The notes under the pieces were generated by a model that did not search any database, was not told where the DNA came from, and was given only the letters and a program-made list of their open reading frames with translations. Below are positions 34,130 through 47,124 of a stretch of 64,000 nt of DNA, one piece after another; within the stretch, counting starts at the first letter, position 1; each line of letters opens with the position of its first letter. Location of the stretch: assembly GCA_021904315.1 (NCBI GenBank), contig CM038923.1, positions 10,112,038 through 10,176,037 on the forward strand, written 5' to 3'. The position numbers and the translations under genes were made by a program. Source of the DNA: Sphagnum magellanicum (lineage: Eukaryota > Streptophyta > Sphagnopsida > Sphagnales > Sphagnaceae).

Positions 34130-35760
34130 CAATCTGTCTAGACTCTGGAATTGGACATACATATATATACAACGAATACCATGACATGTCTATCACATTG
34201 GACATTCTCTAGGCATTGAATAAAATCATGTGGATTCCGTTGTGCTAAACATCAACCTTGGAATGACAAAATGAGTTCATTTTGGTTTGCACAAGAACCT
34301 AAAATGAATTATGATTGAAGTCATTATAGAAATAAGTAAGCTCTAGATTTTGTGGATTTGCCTAGATAATATGTCTTTATGTGTTTGTAACAAATTTCAA
34401 TAATTACTTTTCACAACTTGCATAAATGTCACCATTGAAACCTTTGCTAAATGTTGCATCTTTGGAAACTTAATAATATGGGCAGTAGGGTAATTTGGAA
34501 TGCATGTCACTCCATTCCCACCTGTTTCCAAAACAATGGTATACCACAGCTAAAATGACACAACAGTACTCTCCAAAAATTGGAAATTTTTGAAAGTAAT
34601 GCTTTTAGTTGCATTTGTGACAGGTTAGTGAAATTCAGTTCCATTTCCATTCAAATTCCATGATGAGATGAAACCCTCCTATTTGTGACAATTACCACCA
34701 AACACAATCACATGTTTGATCTCTAAGTGCATAATCAAACGTCTTCAAAGAATATTCAGATAGTGGCAACCCTTACTCCCCATCAGGTGTCATCCAAGCA
34801 TGTTACAGAGTTGCATGTAATTCAAAGATTGTGAACATTCAAAATGGATTTACATCTGCATGTATACTTATATACATATTTAAAATAACCTTGCAATGAG
34901 AAGTAGACACATACCACACAAGCCTATCAAAAATATAACCAAACCAAATTACTTGAAATAATTTTTTTTTAAAACCATAGTGAAGGCTTAAAGATGAAGT
35001 TTTATGGGTATTTCCATGGTACGATATACACACTTTGTGCCAAAACCAGGGGTGCTAAAGATACACAAAGTGCATAATTTTTTGAAAATGTGATTTTGGG
35101 ATCAAGGAGTAACCTTGTCCATTGATGTGAATCTATGCTATGTGGGCTTGTAGGTTATGATTCCTATTTTTTGGCCTTTCAATAAGGCTGGTTAGGTTGC
35201 TTTTCCAATAATGCACCTATCTCAAATTTGAAAGCTCACCCTTCTCATAATGGCATTTGTCCTAAATGTTGACATACATCACATTTGTATTATTTAGCCT
35301 AATTTTGATAAGATGATTGTGGAGCAAGTTGTTTCTCGCTTTCATTGCTGAAGATTTGTCAATTGTTTATTAGTGCACTTCAAATTTGTTTGTTTGTAAA
35401 GGAAATCTGAAAAACTTGATTCCGGGTTTGCATCGCCCCCCCCCCAGACCTCCACACTTACAACTTGTCGAGTCTTGCTCGTGCTCACCCCCACCAACCC
35501 CCGCGTGCAGACTGCGCCGAACCCTGTAGATTGTTGACCTTGGTTTGGAGCTTGTGACTCTTTCTCTGCAACTTATTGTGTTGTCTCCTATTTTGTTTTC
35601 TGTGAAACACCCCCTTTTTTGTAGTGATGTTTGTTCTTGTTGTAGCATCATTAACACAGCAGCATGCATTGATTGTTTTGTTGTTTTGTGTGAACCTTTT
35701 GCTTCTGCAGCTTCTTTTTCCTTTTTTTCTTTGTGCCTTCATTCTCTGTAAAATCCAAGC
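34130..35760. other. downstream flank, then C-rich leader-like stretch
   Basis: 34130-35330 is AT-rich and holds no gene I can recognise. From about 35400 the sequence turns pyrimidine-rich, with a run of ten C (35436-35445), CCCCCACCAACCCCC and many CTT words, ending just before the ATG at 35761. It resembles a transcribed leader, but no promoter element is certain. Confidence 0.4.
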
Positions 35761-36338
35761 ATGAGGTCCATGAGTACTATGGATGATGACTATGAAGAAG
35801 AGGGTTCTATGAATGAAGAAACTATGGGAAACATTAAGCCTAGAGAGACGAAAAACAAATGCAAGCTCACTTTATCTGAGCTGGAGTTAAAAATGGAGAG
35901 GTTGACAAAACCACCTCTGTGGAGGGATTTCCAATACTTCGTCGATGTAGGCTAGATTTCGTTTGGGACAAATCCCCATAGACTCAAGGCTAGTCAAGAC
36001 ATTGAGCACAACAAGCTTGTAGAGGTTTTCAGGAAGGCTACTCCTCACTCAAGATTTCGATACACAGAGTGCCGAGATCCCCAACTAAAAGCAAAATTTG
36101 AGAAGATATGGCCGTTGTGTTACGGGAAGGCCAAAATGCCTTCTTCAAAGCTCATTGCAAAAGAGTTTGTGTTGGGCATAGTTGCAGAAAAATTTGGGAA
36201 ACCTATCAGCTAAGCAACATTTGTAGAAGAAACCAACACCAACCAGCGCTCCAAGTTTTTTAAGCAGATGGAGAAGATGGAAATGCAAAGAAAAAAAATG
36301 AAGGGGCTAAGCAATGGTGTGCAAGCTGTAACATCTGG
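35761..36338 (+). pseudogene. unrecognised acidic N-terminal coding segment with two stops
   Basis: From the ATG at 35761 one frame runs about 190 codons with stops at 35953 and near 36211. Protein-like text continues in the same frame across both (SFGTNPHRLKASQDIEHNKL, FRYTECRDPQLKAKFEKIWP, KMPSSKLIAKEFVLGIVAEK). The start is acidic (DDDYEEEGSMNEE). The segment ends at a possible donor, GCT/GTAACA, near 36338. A C-rich leader precedes it. I do not recognise the family. It is probably the first exon of the broken region that continues to about 42.9 kb; that grouping is inference. Confidence 0.45.
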
Positions 36339-37099
36339 GTTTCCAAGTATGAGACATTGATTTCTACATTTGTGAGGTTCAATCTTATAATAGGGTTTTG
36401 AGGTTTAATTTCAACTTTGGATGAAGGACCTTTGATTTCCCAAAAAACATAGTTTTGGTTTGGGTGCCATTATTTGTTGTTCAATTTTGGAAAAACTTCA
36501 AGGTTGGTCAATTTTCATATGTTTAGTTTGAGGTCCAATCTATTTGGTAGATTTGGTTTTGTATTTCAGAAACTGTCAATAATCAGTTTTTGGGGTTTTC
36601 AACGTTCTATAGCTTATAATGCACACCAACCTTTATTCTCCATTTGAGCTTCAACTGAAAACTCACAGTGGACATCTTAAGTGCTGATTTTAGTTACTAT
36701 ATATAAGGGTAGGCTAATGGAATGCAACAAATCATCATGAGCTTCTTACAAGATGGATGTACATATGTTGTTGATCTCTTTCTATTAGCTATATATGCCT
36801 CCAGTGATAGGTTCAATAGATAATGACAGTGTTCAGGATCACTCTCAGATTCATAAGTTGATCAACTAATTTTTTTACAACCTAACTAGGATGCATCTGT
36901 GTTACAATGTGTTGTTGTTTCACTTATTTGGGATAGCCATTGAGATGCAAAGTATCATTATTGATTGTGTCTTAAAATAACAAATGTAACTTTGTTGTAA
37001 AGTAGTTCTATGTGAATCTCACCTAATTGCATGAATTTGGAATTTTTTCCTCTCTTTCTGAATGCACATGCTTGTAAACTTTGTATATCTTTTATTAGG

Positions 37100-37843
37100 T
37101 GTTGGTTCATAAACTCAAGAAAATCTAGCAGCAAATCTAAAAAATATGTTTTAACAACTTCTACAATTGAACGGGAATTTGCTTCAAAAGTAACTTATTC
37201 AAAGGTGGCAAATGCATCCCCTAACATGGACAAGTCATAGCTTAGCAAAGAGTGGAATCAGAAGTTAACCGCTAAGGTTGCCCAATTGCTACAACTAACA
37301 TCAACGGAGTCTAAAGCCTCCAAGTTGCAAGTTGAACGTGTTAAGAAAGAGAAATAAAAATTGTTATAGTCCAAGACAGTTCGCATGATGATGAAATCAG
37401 TTGAAATAAATTTGCTTGAAGAAATTTAAAAAACAAAACAATTGGAAATTGAGGAGTGACAACGGGATTCAATTTGCATTGTCAGTAAAGCAAGGGAAGT
37501 GTCCCATGATTCATCTTAGGTTCTCCCACTTCTGCCCAATCAAAACCTTGTTGAAAAGTTCAAGTTGGAATTAGATGCATTGAATCATCAAAGGATACAA
37601 GAAACATGTTTTAAGAACATGAACATTAAACATGAAGCTCAATACAAAAAGCTTGGAGTAGAATTGGAATTAAAGGAGATTGAATTCAAAGATCTTGAAC
37701 AAAAGAAGGCATTTTGTGAACTACAATTTATTTTTTTGAAAGAGCATCATTTTGCTCTCATGAAAAAGGGTACTGGCTCAACCCACACTTGCATCCATGC
37801 TGCAATCTTGAAGTCCAATCTAACTTTGGGCCAAGTTTTTTGA
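37100..37843 (+). pseudogene. coiled-coil coding segment with multiple stops
   Basis: After a possible acceptor (TTATTAG) near 37100 the frame reads SRKSSSKSKKYVLTTSTIER, then LSKEWNQKLTAKVAQLLQ, EFKDLEQKKAFCEL and similar Lys/Glu/Leu-rich text to 37843. About six stops interrupt one constant frame, all TAG, TAA or TGA at places where Gln, Arg or Trp codons would fit by single C-to-T type changes. Heptad-like Leu spacing suggests a coiled coil. Function unknown. A 619 bp MITE begins 20 bases after its final stop. Confidence 0.5.
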
Positions 37844-37862
37844 AGATTACACCTTGTGTTAT

Positions 37863-38481
37863 GGGTGAAAGCACACTACATGGTCAAAGATTGTTGTCAC
37901 AAATACTACTTTTTCAAACTCCATGTTTTTGAACTTTTATCAAGCTAATATTAAAATGGTTTTTTGCAAATAATACTTGGAATAAGGTAGTTCAAAACCC
38001 AAAGAATAATATTGTAAAAAAAAATCCCACTTTGAAATTGATATTAAATGATTGAAAAGTATATTAATAAAAAAATTATAATCATATGAATATACTACAA
38101 AGTGTAAATATACTTCAAAAACTGTTCAAATGATTACCAAACTTGATAAAGTACCCAACCATATATTACATATGGGTTCATTGTCTCATTTCAATTCTAT
38201 ATGAAAAGTTTCATTCATGTGATTTCACAAAAAACATTTGGATGAGGTTTTTCATTCAAACAAACATAAGTGTATGAATACATAAATTTTTTTGAAAAAT
38301 AAATATCATTTGAAAAATAACAATAATTGTGAAGGAGGATTTGTGTCAAAAATCCATATTTAATATTTTTCAAAATGCTAGACGAAATGAAAAAAAAATT
38401 GGCCCCAAAATAGTACAAAATGTACTAAAAATTGAGTACATTTTTTTGCCCAAAATGTACCACTGTAATGTGCTTTCACCC
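37863..38481. mobile_element. 619 bp TIR element (MITE-like), copy 2
   Basis: Ends GGGTGAAAGCACACTACA (37863-37880) and its complement with one mismatch (38464-38481). Length is close to copy 1 at 16527-17149 (623 bp), but the interiors do not align obviously by eye. No transposase is encoded and no clear target duplication was found. Confidence 0.77.
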
Positions 38482-39862
38482 TTCTTTGTTCATGTGGATT
38501 CCCCCAAAACAACATCATAATTTTTGTTTGTAGGCACGTGTACCATTCGTGGTGTGCTTGGATTCATTTCAAATACAATAACTGATGTGTTGATTTTCAT
38601 TGTAAGACCATCATGTCACCTAAATGGTATAAGAGCTTCAAATTTAGAAAATTTGATAAGGAAATGTTGGAAAAATAAGTTTTTGAAAGATATGAAAAAG
38701 TTCATTTGCATCAACTTAATCTACAAAAAGCAATTAACGACGACAAATTGCCCTTATGTTGGTAAGTTGTCTATTTTTTTACACACTATCTGTATTTTAT
38801 GACTTGCAGATGTGGTGAATACTAATTTAATTTATTTCAAGTGTTGCTACAAACTAGGTTATGTGTGTTGCAAGGTCTTAGTTTTGGGACCCTAACATTG
38901 TACTTCATGCATCAATGGTATACAAGGTATGTAATGTCACTTCAACATTACATACTCCATGCAGTTTCTGGTTTTTTTCAGAGTGAAATATGCCTTATAT
39001 TTTTCCTATTGTTTGTGGTAGTTTTTAGTTTACATCCCTACCTAATAACGTATTTCATGTACATTGGGTACTCTTCCTTGTACCAAGATTGTTCTAAACA
39101 ACATTGGAGTATGGATATGTGGCATTTAAAACTCTTTTTGCACATGTAAATACTTGTCATACTTCTTAATTGTAGTGATATGTTGTTCAAATTGTTTTTG
39201 TACTATATAGACTACGTGTTGTGTAGTCTAAACATTCATGATCTTTTTCTTGAATGTCTTTTTGTAGATGCAACTACTTAGTATAGTTGTGTAATCTATA
39301 CTAGTTAATCTGGTTTTGTATTTTTTAGACAAGTTATTCAATTCAAAATATACATGATACATGTTTTGAATGTCTTTTTATAGCTATTGATACTTTCCAT
39401 ACTTGTATATTATTCTACATATGATCTTCAATTTTTTTTTTGTATTATTTAAACTTGGTGTTAATTTTAAAATATGCATATTATACTTTTTGAATATAGT
39501 TTTGTAGATGTAAATACTTAACATACTTTCATGATGTATTATATATGATTATTAAACAGCATTCTTCAAACTAGGTGTTGTCTTCAAAGTATGCATGTTG
39601 TATGTCTTTTTCAAATTTTCATAATTGACGTACTTTTGTATTGAGATATTGCAATGTGATTCTCAAACTATTTTATTACTATGTTGACTAGGTGTTTGTT
39701 TTATTTGATTTATGCATTTTGTGTTTATGAATGGTTGTTTGTGTTGATACAAGTTTGATAATTTTCAAACTGCAAATTGTTATTGTGCATTGTAGACATT
39801 GTATTATTGTGTTGTGGTTAAAATTTAAATGATGTTATTTTTTTGGATTGTTGTATGTGCAG
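38482..39862. other. AT-rich stretch, probably intronic or non-coding
   Basis: Repeated loosely similar phrases (GTAGATGYAAMTACTTA, CATACTT, TGTCTTTTT) occur at intervals of about 110-130 bases between 39130 and 39620, suggesting an eroded tandem array. No gene was recognised. It ends at a good acceptor-like TTGTATGTGCAG just before 39863. Confidence 0.35.
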
Positions 39863-42240
39863 GGTCCTCTCTTAAGGCATTTGTGGAGCCTCCTTCTACA
39901 TGCACAGGAACTACATTCATGGGTGATGTTAACCATGTTAAAAAACCTATTCAAGAGAAGAAAACAAGCTCGTGCATGTCTAATTCCACCCAAGATCTAC
40001 AGTAATAAACATAAGTGACATCTATGAAGTCAAGTGTTTTTAGGAGTTTACTGAAAAATATTATGGATGGGGGTTTTGTGGAAGGTGTGGATGTGGAAGG
40101 GCCAACATTTGTTTCAAAAGTTGTTGATTTAGGACTAAAAGATGTTAGCTATCAAAATGAAGGAGAACTAAATGGGCATGAAGAAATGTCAAACCATGAT
40201 CCAAACTTGGATGCTCTTGTAAGGACACCAATACAAAAGAGAGTTATAGACATATCTATGTCTATTCATGGTACCCATGGCAGTCTACTAAAAATGAATC
40301 GCCCAACAAGAAAATAAAACTATTTCTAGTTGTTGATGGAAATCATTAGCTCAAAGAAACAAAAGTCCATGGAGAGGGACAAGTAAATACATAGGAAGGT
40401 TCAAAACCTCCTAAATCCAACATTCCTAAATCTAATGTTGAATTGCCCCAATCTAGCAAAGTAGTCCAAATGAAAGGGGTTGTTTGGAAGGACACATGGC
40501 ATGTTAAATGTGCAAAAAAAGGCACATCCAATTCTAGCAATCCTGACAGAGCTAAATTCCTAACACAAGAAGAAGTGGCTACTTACCTTGATGGAACTAA
40601 AACTTACACATTTGAGCCACGAATCACTTGTGGAACTATGGCTTCTCTTGATTTAGGTTTGCGAAAGGAGAAATCAAAGAAAAAAAAGATTCAAAGTACG
40701 CAGGTATAAGAAAGGCCTTTAAAGAAGGTCAAAAAATAGTTTTATTTTTGTTTTAAATGACTACTTATCCATGCAAATTGTAGTATTTAGTCTGCTTATG
40801 TATGGACATTTATATTCAGCTATGCCCAAGCTTCTTTGTGCTAAGCATTGTGGATTGCACCACATATTTATATTGAACTAATTTTTGTCCCTTTTTCATG
40901 TGTTTTAAATTTTTTTCCAAGTTAGGTTTTTCAAATTGTATGAGTTTAATGCAATATACTTCATGTATTATTTTGATCAAGTCCAAGAAGACTTGGATGA
41001 TTGTCAACTAGACATCTCATGTGGGTGAGAAGTAAAGCCCATACCTTGGGTTAATGATGTTACGACAACCTTATTACCTACAGACTTTGTGTATATCATA
41101 AAGTCTAGAGTTTTTTATAGTACTAGCCACTTAGAGGAAGCCAACTTACATGATGATGAAGTTGAATACAGTGAAACATTTTGCCATAACCATAACTACA
41201 TGGCCCCTCGTGATAATTGCATATGTATAAAAACAAATGGAAGCCAAATTGCATATACTAAGTTTGGCAATTTGCACTGAAAATTTCTATCCAAGGTACA
41301 TTTTTTACATTCAATCAAGTCTTGTCTCCTTTCTTGCATTCTAATGTTGTGTGCACAAGTATGTTCCTTTCAAACCTTTTGCTAATTATTACATGTGACA
41401 AATGTGGCAACATCAAACCTTCAACATAAAATGCTCCAATAGTAGGTGTGGTTGTTCCATCAATTGTGGCAATAAAGTTGTCCAGAAAGGGATCCAATGT
41501 AGTCTACAAGTTTAAAATCTACACCTTAATGTCCTTATGTTATTATCAATTGATACATATTAGATCTATTTTGTAATGACTTGATAATTATGATATTTGT
41601 ATTAGGAACAATATATTTAGTTATCATTTTAGTTGTAGTATTTTAACTTCCTTTGTGATGGGCCAGGGATTTTGGACTATAAAAGGAAAAGGGTGGGGTG
41701 TAAGAACTTTGGAGGATATTCCATGTTGGATAATCAACAAGCTCAAACTCAAACATTAATTGATATGAAGATGGTGTTTTCTAAATTTTTGGGAACTCAA
41801 AAGGACCATATTAAGCTTGTTTTGTTTCCATAACCCAAACTTGCTTTTGACTAGTAGCAACAATCACATGTTATGCTTCCTCAATCTAAGACCCTTAACA
41901 TTGCAACATCAAATCCCATGGACACATCAATGATGGGTAGTGGTAATGACCAATCACAATCCCTTTCCTTGGGTAAAATTGTTTTGGAGACGAAGGAACA
42001 AACAAGTTCACCTTCATAAAGGACCACAAAAGCATAACTTGAAAAGAAGGTGAAAAAACCACCACTAGAAAAGGTAATAGCACCACCTCAAATTGTAGAG
42101 GGTGAGGATTGGGTTGCTTTGCAGCTAAAAACATCCCCTATGAAGAAATTATTCAAGCAAAAGTCTCTAACAAATTCACTATGGTTAACGTTGGATCCAA
42201 CTCTCGAGTTCAAAGTCGAAGAGTTTTGAATCAAGTGAAT
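39863..42240 (+). pseudogene. unrecognised degraded coding segments
   Basis: Several protein-like pieces follow an acceptor-like site at 39862: SSLKAFVEPPSTCTGTTFMG, a 40015-40314 frame (GFVEGVDVEGPTFVSKVVDL), a 40443-40709 frame (KGVVWKDTWHVKCAKKGTSN, EEVATYLDGTKTYTFEPRIT) and a 41041-41280 segment (TDFVYIIKSRVFYSTSHLEE). A last stretch, 41700-42240, has many stops (DMKMVFSKFLGTQKDHIKLV, EGEDWVALQLKTSPMKKLF). Frames change and stops are frequent. No family was recognised for certain. The order and the following segment suggest one decayed multi-exon transposon gene. Confidence 0.4.
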
Positions 42241-42613
42241 TGGTTGCTTTGGTTTAATTGGAATTGGCATTTTTTCCCCTTGATTTGCACATGTGTGGGA
42301 TTGGGCTTTCAATTAATGTGATAGTGTGAATTTGGATTGGGTTTGTAGTAGCAAATGTTTGGGAAGGAGCTAAAGGGGAGGATGATTGGACTTGTGGGGC
42401 TCAACAAAGAGAAGCCAATTTCACTTGTAGGGGGCAACAAAGAAAAGGTAATTGTTTAGCAAGTAGACACCTTTGATATTTTACCTCATATTTTTTATTC
42501 TTTGTGATGAAAGTGGGTTACATAAATTATAATTTTGATAGTTGATTGTACATATACAAATGTGATTAGGTGCATTGAAATTACAACCAATATTTATGCA
42601 TTTGCTTGTTGGG

Positions 42614-42889
42614 TGGATGTAGTTTGCTATTGGACAATTTGTGGTATTATTGAATCCAAAGAATGCAAAGCAAAAAGTGGCATTTGGTAAAGTTAGTGGT
42701 CAGTGGGGGCTAGAGAAGTTTCATGGTGCAATTGTTCTAGAATTTTTGTTCAAAGTAGATGTTGCAACTATGCACATGCTTGAGATTCCACTAATGCACC
42801 CACATGAAGCTAATGACCAAGTTGCAATGGGAGATGTTGTAGGCACTTGTACCTTGTGGAATTGGAAGTATGTGAAAATTGCAAGTTGA
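42614..42889 (+). pseudogene. C-terminal domain resembling those of plant CACTA-type ORFs
   Basis: An open frame reads VVLLNPKNAKQKVAFGKVSG, EKFHGAIVLEFLFKVDVATM, then QVAMGDVVGTCTLWNW and a stop. The pattern V-L-x-P, VA-x-G, H/G-x-V, and GD-x-x-G-x-x-x-x-W resembles the short C-terminal domain often found in proteins of plant CACTA elements. This is recognition by pattern, not by alignment. A CACTA-like terminus lies about 1 kb downstream at 43934, in agreement. Confidence 0.4.
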
Positions 42890-43299
42890 CAAACTTTTTA
42901 AATGACTAATTTGAGACTTGAACTTATCAAGCTACTATGTTCAACCTTGTCATTGAACATAGTACTTACCATATTTTGCTGGTTCACTTTTCTCCAAATT
43001 TTGTGTAATACTTTAGTTATGTATATTCATTTGTTGGTTACCCATAACATTATGGATCATGACATGCTAATTGTTAAAGGATGTACTTGTGGCATGGGGA
43101 TCCATTCGTTTCCATATGATTAGCCATTAACGTGGAAGTTGTTTTTTTGTAGTAATATATGAAATGTAATGTAGTCATTGAGAGTAACCACCCTCTTTAG
43201 TAGATAAAATAATTAATGATGAATGACTTTTATATGATTTCTAGAGTTGTTATTTGGAAGTTTATTGAAAATAAAAAATAATGACTTGAAAATTATTTA

Positions 43300-43934
43300 T
43301 ATATGATTCGCATGTGACACATAAGCCCTAATTTGTTATGACATCACAACTTATAAATGATTACACCCTTGACCTCTACCTTATACACATGTCAGCATTA
43401 ACAATTGTCGCGTGGCCAAAGTTCTATCTTGATAAGTGTCCCTATCAACAATTGCAACGTGTAATAGTGAAAGTCATTTTATTCATAGTTAAATGAACCA
43501 TAAATAACTAATGTATGATTACATTTTCAACACCAAATTTGATAATTACAAATGGGTTATTGCCACATTGACGAATGCCTATTTGACATTTGTTGTGCAA
43601 ATGAAATTGTGACACATGGACCAATCACATTCATCAATAGACAAGCACATTAAATGAAATGGGAGTCATATGTTAATCATTTATTATGATGACACGTGGA
43701 AATATGATTTCGGATCGATGTGGACCCCACTTAGGAAGTGCTCTAATTCCATGTAGGATCCACCTTAACAATAAATCTAACTTGACACTATATGACGTGT
43801 CATATATGATTTGAAAATTGTCTTAAATGACTACATGACAAGGATTGCCACATTGGATTAATAATATAATGTCCAGTATGACTACAAAATCAGTCATACA
43901 TGAAGTCATAAGTTTAAGAATTTCTTCTAGTGTT
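43300..43934. mobile_element. right subterminal region and end of a CACTA-like element
   Basis: The stretch has repeated ATGATTACA, ATGACACGTGG and AGTCATA-type words and ends AAGAATTTCTTCTAGTG at 43934, whose complement CACTAGAAGAAATTCTT is CACTA-like. The left end was not located. It may close the decayed coding region beginning near 35.7 kb. Confidence 0.42.
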
Positions 43935-44175
43935 AACTGGGACTTAATTAAATTTAAGTAAAAGTTAATTCGAAGTTAACTCAAACTTAACTCGGAATTA
44001 ACTTTGACTTAATTAGGAGTTAACTAAGACTTCATTGGGACTTAATTAAAAGTTAACTAAAATTTAATTCATAATTAACTCAAACTTAATTAAGAGTTAA
44101 CTAATATTTAATTAGGATTTAATTAGGAGTTAACCGGGACGTAATTGAAAGTTAACTAAGACTTAGTTAGGAATT
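43935..44175. repeat. degenerate AAGTTAACTAAGACTTAATTAGGA array
   Basis: Imperfect copies of AGTTAACT, GACTTAATTA and TTAATTAGGA repeat about every 12 or 24 bases. The array starts immediately after a CACTA-like terminus. Non-coding. Confidence 0.75.
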
Positions 44176-44624
44176 ATGGATGATCATTATGGATGAATTC
44201 CATTTATTGGAAAATTGTGTCTAATGTTTGCATCCATTACACTAATCAGCGGTGGGAAATCATAAAGGAATAATTTTCCAACAAAAATCTGACCCAATAT
44301 AGAGCTGATGAGAAAAAATATAAATATAAACTAGAAGTATATCAAAGAACCTTCCCAAATTTTGTATGTGAAAGCCTAACAAGCACAAAGGCATCGAGTT
44401 AAGATGAGGAGAATGAAACAAGGCTTTATGGGATGGCTCAAGAGGAGGAAGTGCAAGATGAGGAACCACAAATACTCAAGCGAGGAGCTTAGGAAGATGA
44501 AGAACCACAAATGAATCCAGGTCAATAACAAAAACATATGAAGACAATTCTAGTAGTAAAGGCAAAATAACCATAGATGCAATGATTAGAAGTAAAACCA
44601 CATAATAAGTCTGTGGAAGAGGAG

Positions 44625-47124
44625 CACTACCAGAAATCTTGTCATTTGCAACCAGTCATTATACAACTGGCATGCAACTGATTGTCATTTGCAATTATCC
44701 TGATCATGTTTGCAACTACAAATTTGGTATTGTATAATTTTTGGGCCATACAGTTGTGTGTGCAACTAACATGCAACCAAATGTGTACAACATGGACATG
44801 TCTCATAAAAATAATGGCCTAATATACATACTTAAATTACTATACTTAATATATCTACATAGGTTATATAATAATGTTATGTACCTTTAGTACTAAGGTT
44901 AACCCCATGCTAACTTAGGCTAGCCTAAACTAACCTAGGCTAAATAAACTAAAAGTTAAACTAACCATGGTTAATTAAATCAAGCTAAATTAATTATGGT
45001 TAATTTAAATTAAGTTAAATTAACCATGGCTAAATTAAGCAAAACTAAACTAATTATGGCTAAATTAAATTAAATTAGGCTAAACTAACCATACTTAAAT
45101 TAATTTAGGCTAAAATAATTATGGTTAAATTAAAATAGGATAAAATTAACCATGGCTAAACTTATTAGGCTAAAATGATTATGGCTAAATTAAATTAAGT
45201 TAAATTAATTATGGTTAAATTAAGTTAGGCCAAACTAATTATGGCTAAATCGAGTTAGGCTAAACTTTTAGACTATATTAATTATGGCTAAACTAAATTA
45301 AGCTAAATTAAACTAGGCTAAATTAAATGTGGCTAAATTAAATTAGGGAAAATTAATTATGGATAAATTAAGTTAGGCTATAATATTTATGGCTAAACTA
45401 AGTTAAGTTAAATTAAATTAGGATAAAATAAATATGGTTAAATTAAGTTAGGCTAAATTCAACCATGGTTTAAATATGTTTTATTTTATTTTATTTTGGA
45501 TTTTCTTTCAGAAAATGTAAATTTGATTTAAATGTTTTTCAAAATCAATTAATATGATAATATTAAATTTTATTATAAATAATTCATAATTATTAATTAA
45601 ACGTTTATTACAATTACAATGATAATCAATTATATATATATGTATACTCAATAGGTATTATATATTTAAATTTTATTATTTATGTTAAAATATTAATGTA
45701 AGTAGGCTACACTAATTAACCTACAAGTATACAAACATCCTAAGCTAATTATTAATTCAAGCTAGATAATAATATTAAAATCATATTTTCATTAAGTAAT
45801 CATAATTATTTAAAACATCCTATAATCATCTTTGAAGTGCAAAAGAAAAGGAGTAATGAAAACTAACAAGAAAAAAAAAATTAAAAAAAAACTTTCCAAG
45901 TTACAAAACGTTTTTTTTTTTTTTCCTTTAGACCACTCCTACTTTCAAACCTCATAACTTTCTTATTTATTATTCATTTTAAAGGATCTAAAGTGTTATA
46001 GGAGCGCCACCTGAAGTCCTAAAACTCACATTGGAACTTTAATACAAACAAAACAACATAAAATGAACTTTCTGGGTGTTTAAGAACCGGCCTTTGTAAT
46101 GTTCAATAGTTTTTTTTTGGAGTTTTTGACCCCCTTTACTTTGTGGGGCCATAACTTTCTCATATTTAATATATTTTCAACGATTCTTAGTGTGTTAAAT
46201 GCGCCAAGAGGAGGGCTTCAAGTTTGTTTTGCACACCAAAAGCAATAGAGCCCTCTTTTGGCTAGTATAATCTAATACAATAGTTGCATCTAATGTGCAA
46301 CTAGGTTGGTTCATGGGGTTTGCAATAGAATGTTTTGACCCATATCCTTTGGCTTCGAATTCTATTTGACTCAGTATATAAGTAGGAATAATAGCTATAT
46401 AATAGTCAAATATTAAGTGCCATTGGGGATGAGTAAATGAAAAAAACTTGACCTTTATGAAATGGTTCAACCTATTTTAAACCTACCTATATAACCTAAG
46501 CCTAACTACTTTTCAACCTACTTGCATACCTAAGTAAACCTACTTAATAGGGTTTAATTATTACCTACCTACCTACGCACCACGTGTCAACATCTTATTA
46601 GCCATAAATCGGACGATTTAAATTTCATTGATTAATATTTAAAATTTAAACAAAGGTGGGTTTTGATTTCCACGTGTCACCATATAATTGGTGTTAAAAA
46701 TAAACACATGTCAAATGGTCAATGAACAGCCCATGGTGTGCCACATGTCATCATCTTAGTGGCAGAAACTTTAATGAGTGAGATTAATCCAATGAATTTT
46801 TAATTTTGAAAACACAAAAAAATTAAATAGTGACACATGTCCACAAGCTAGTTGTTTAATTTTTTAACATGTGTCATATTTTGATTAGTTGCATTATAGT
46901 TGCAAGGAGAGTTGCACATAAGGTGCAACTACATTTGGATTTGTATGTATGTATGAACATGTATATTAACACCATATATACATGTTGCATACATAGTGTC
47001 GGATGCAACTAAATGTCATGTGCAACTGTCTTATGCAACTACACAAATTTGTAGTTGCATGTGTCGCATGCAACTAAATTTTAGTTGCAAACGACAATTG
47101 CAAAAGCCAAAATTTCTAGTAGTG
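44625..47124. mobile_element. 2.5 kb non-autonomous CACTA (En/Spm) element
   Basis: Left end CACTACCAGAAATCTTG; the right end is the complement of CACTACTAGAAATTTTGG. Flanking triplets are GAG and GAC, a near match to the 3 bp target duplication of this superfamily. Subterminal regions on both sides (44640-44790 and 46865-47105) are packed with TTGCAAC/GTTGCAT words on both strands, the usual layout of transposase-binding repeats. The interior holds a large degenerate repeat (44883-45470) and no intact transposase. One 91-codon minus-strand frame (46195-46470) is unrecognised. Confidence 0.85.
44883..45470. repeat. degenerate GGCTAAATTAAGTTA array inside the CACTA element
   Basis: Dozens of variants of GGCTAAATTAA, ACCATGGTTAA and TTAATTATGGC alternate with a loose 14-15 base rhythm. 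Non-coding. It lies wholly within the CACTA element. Confidence 0.8.
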
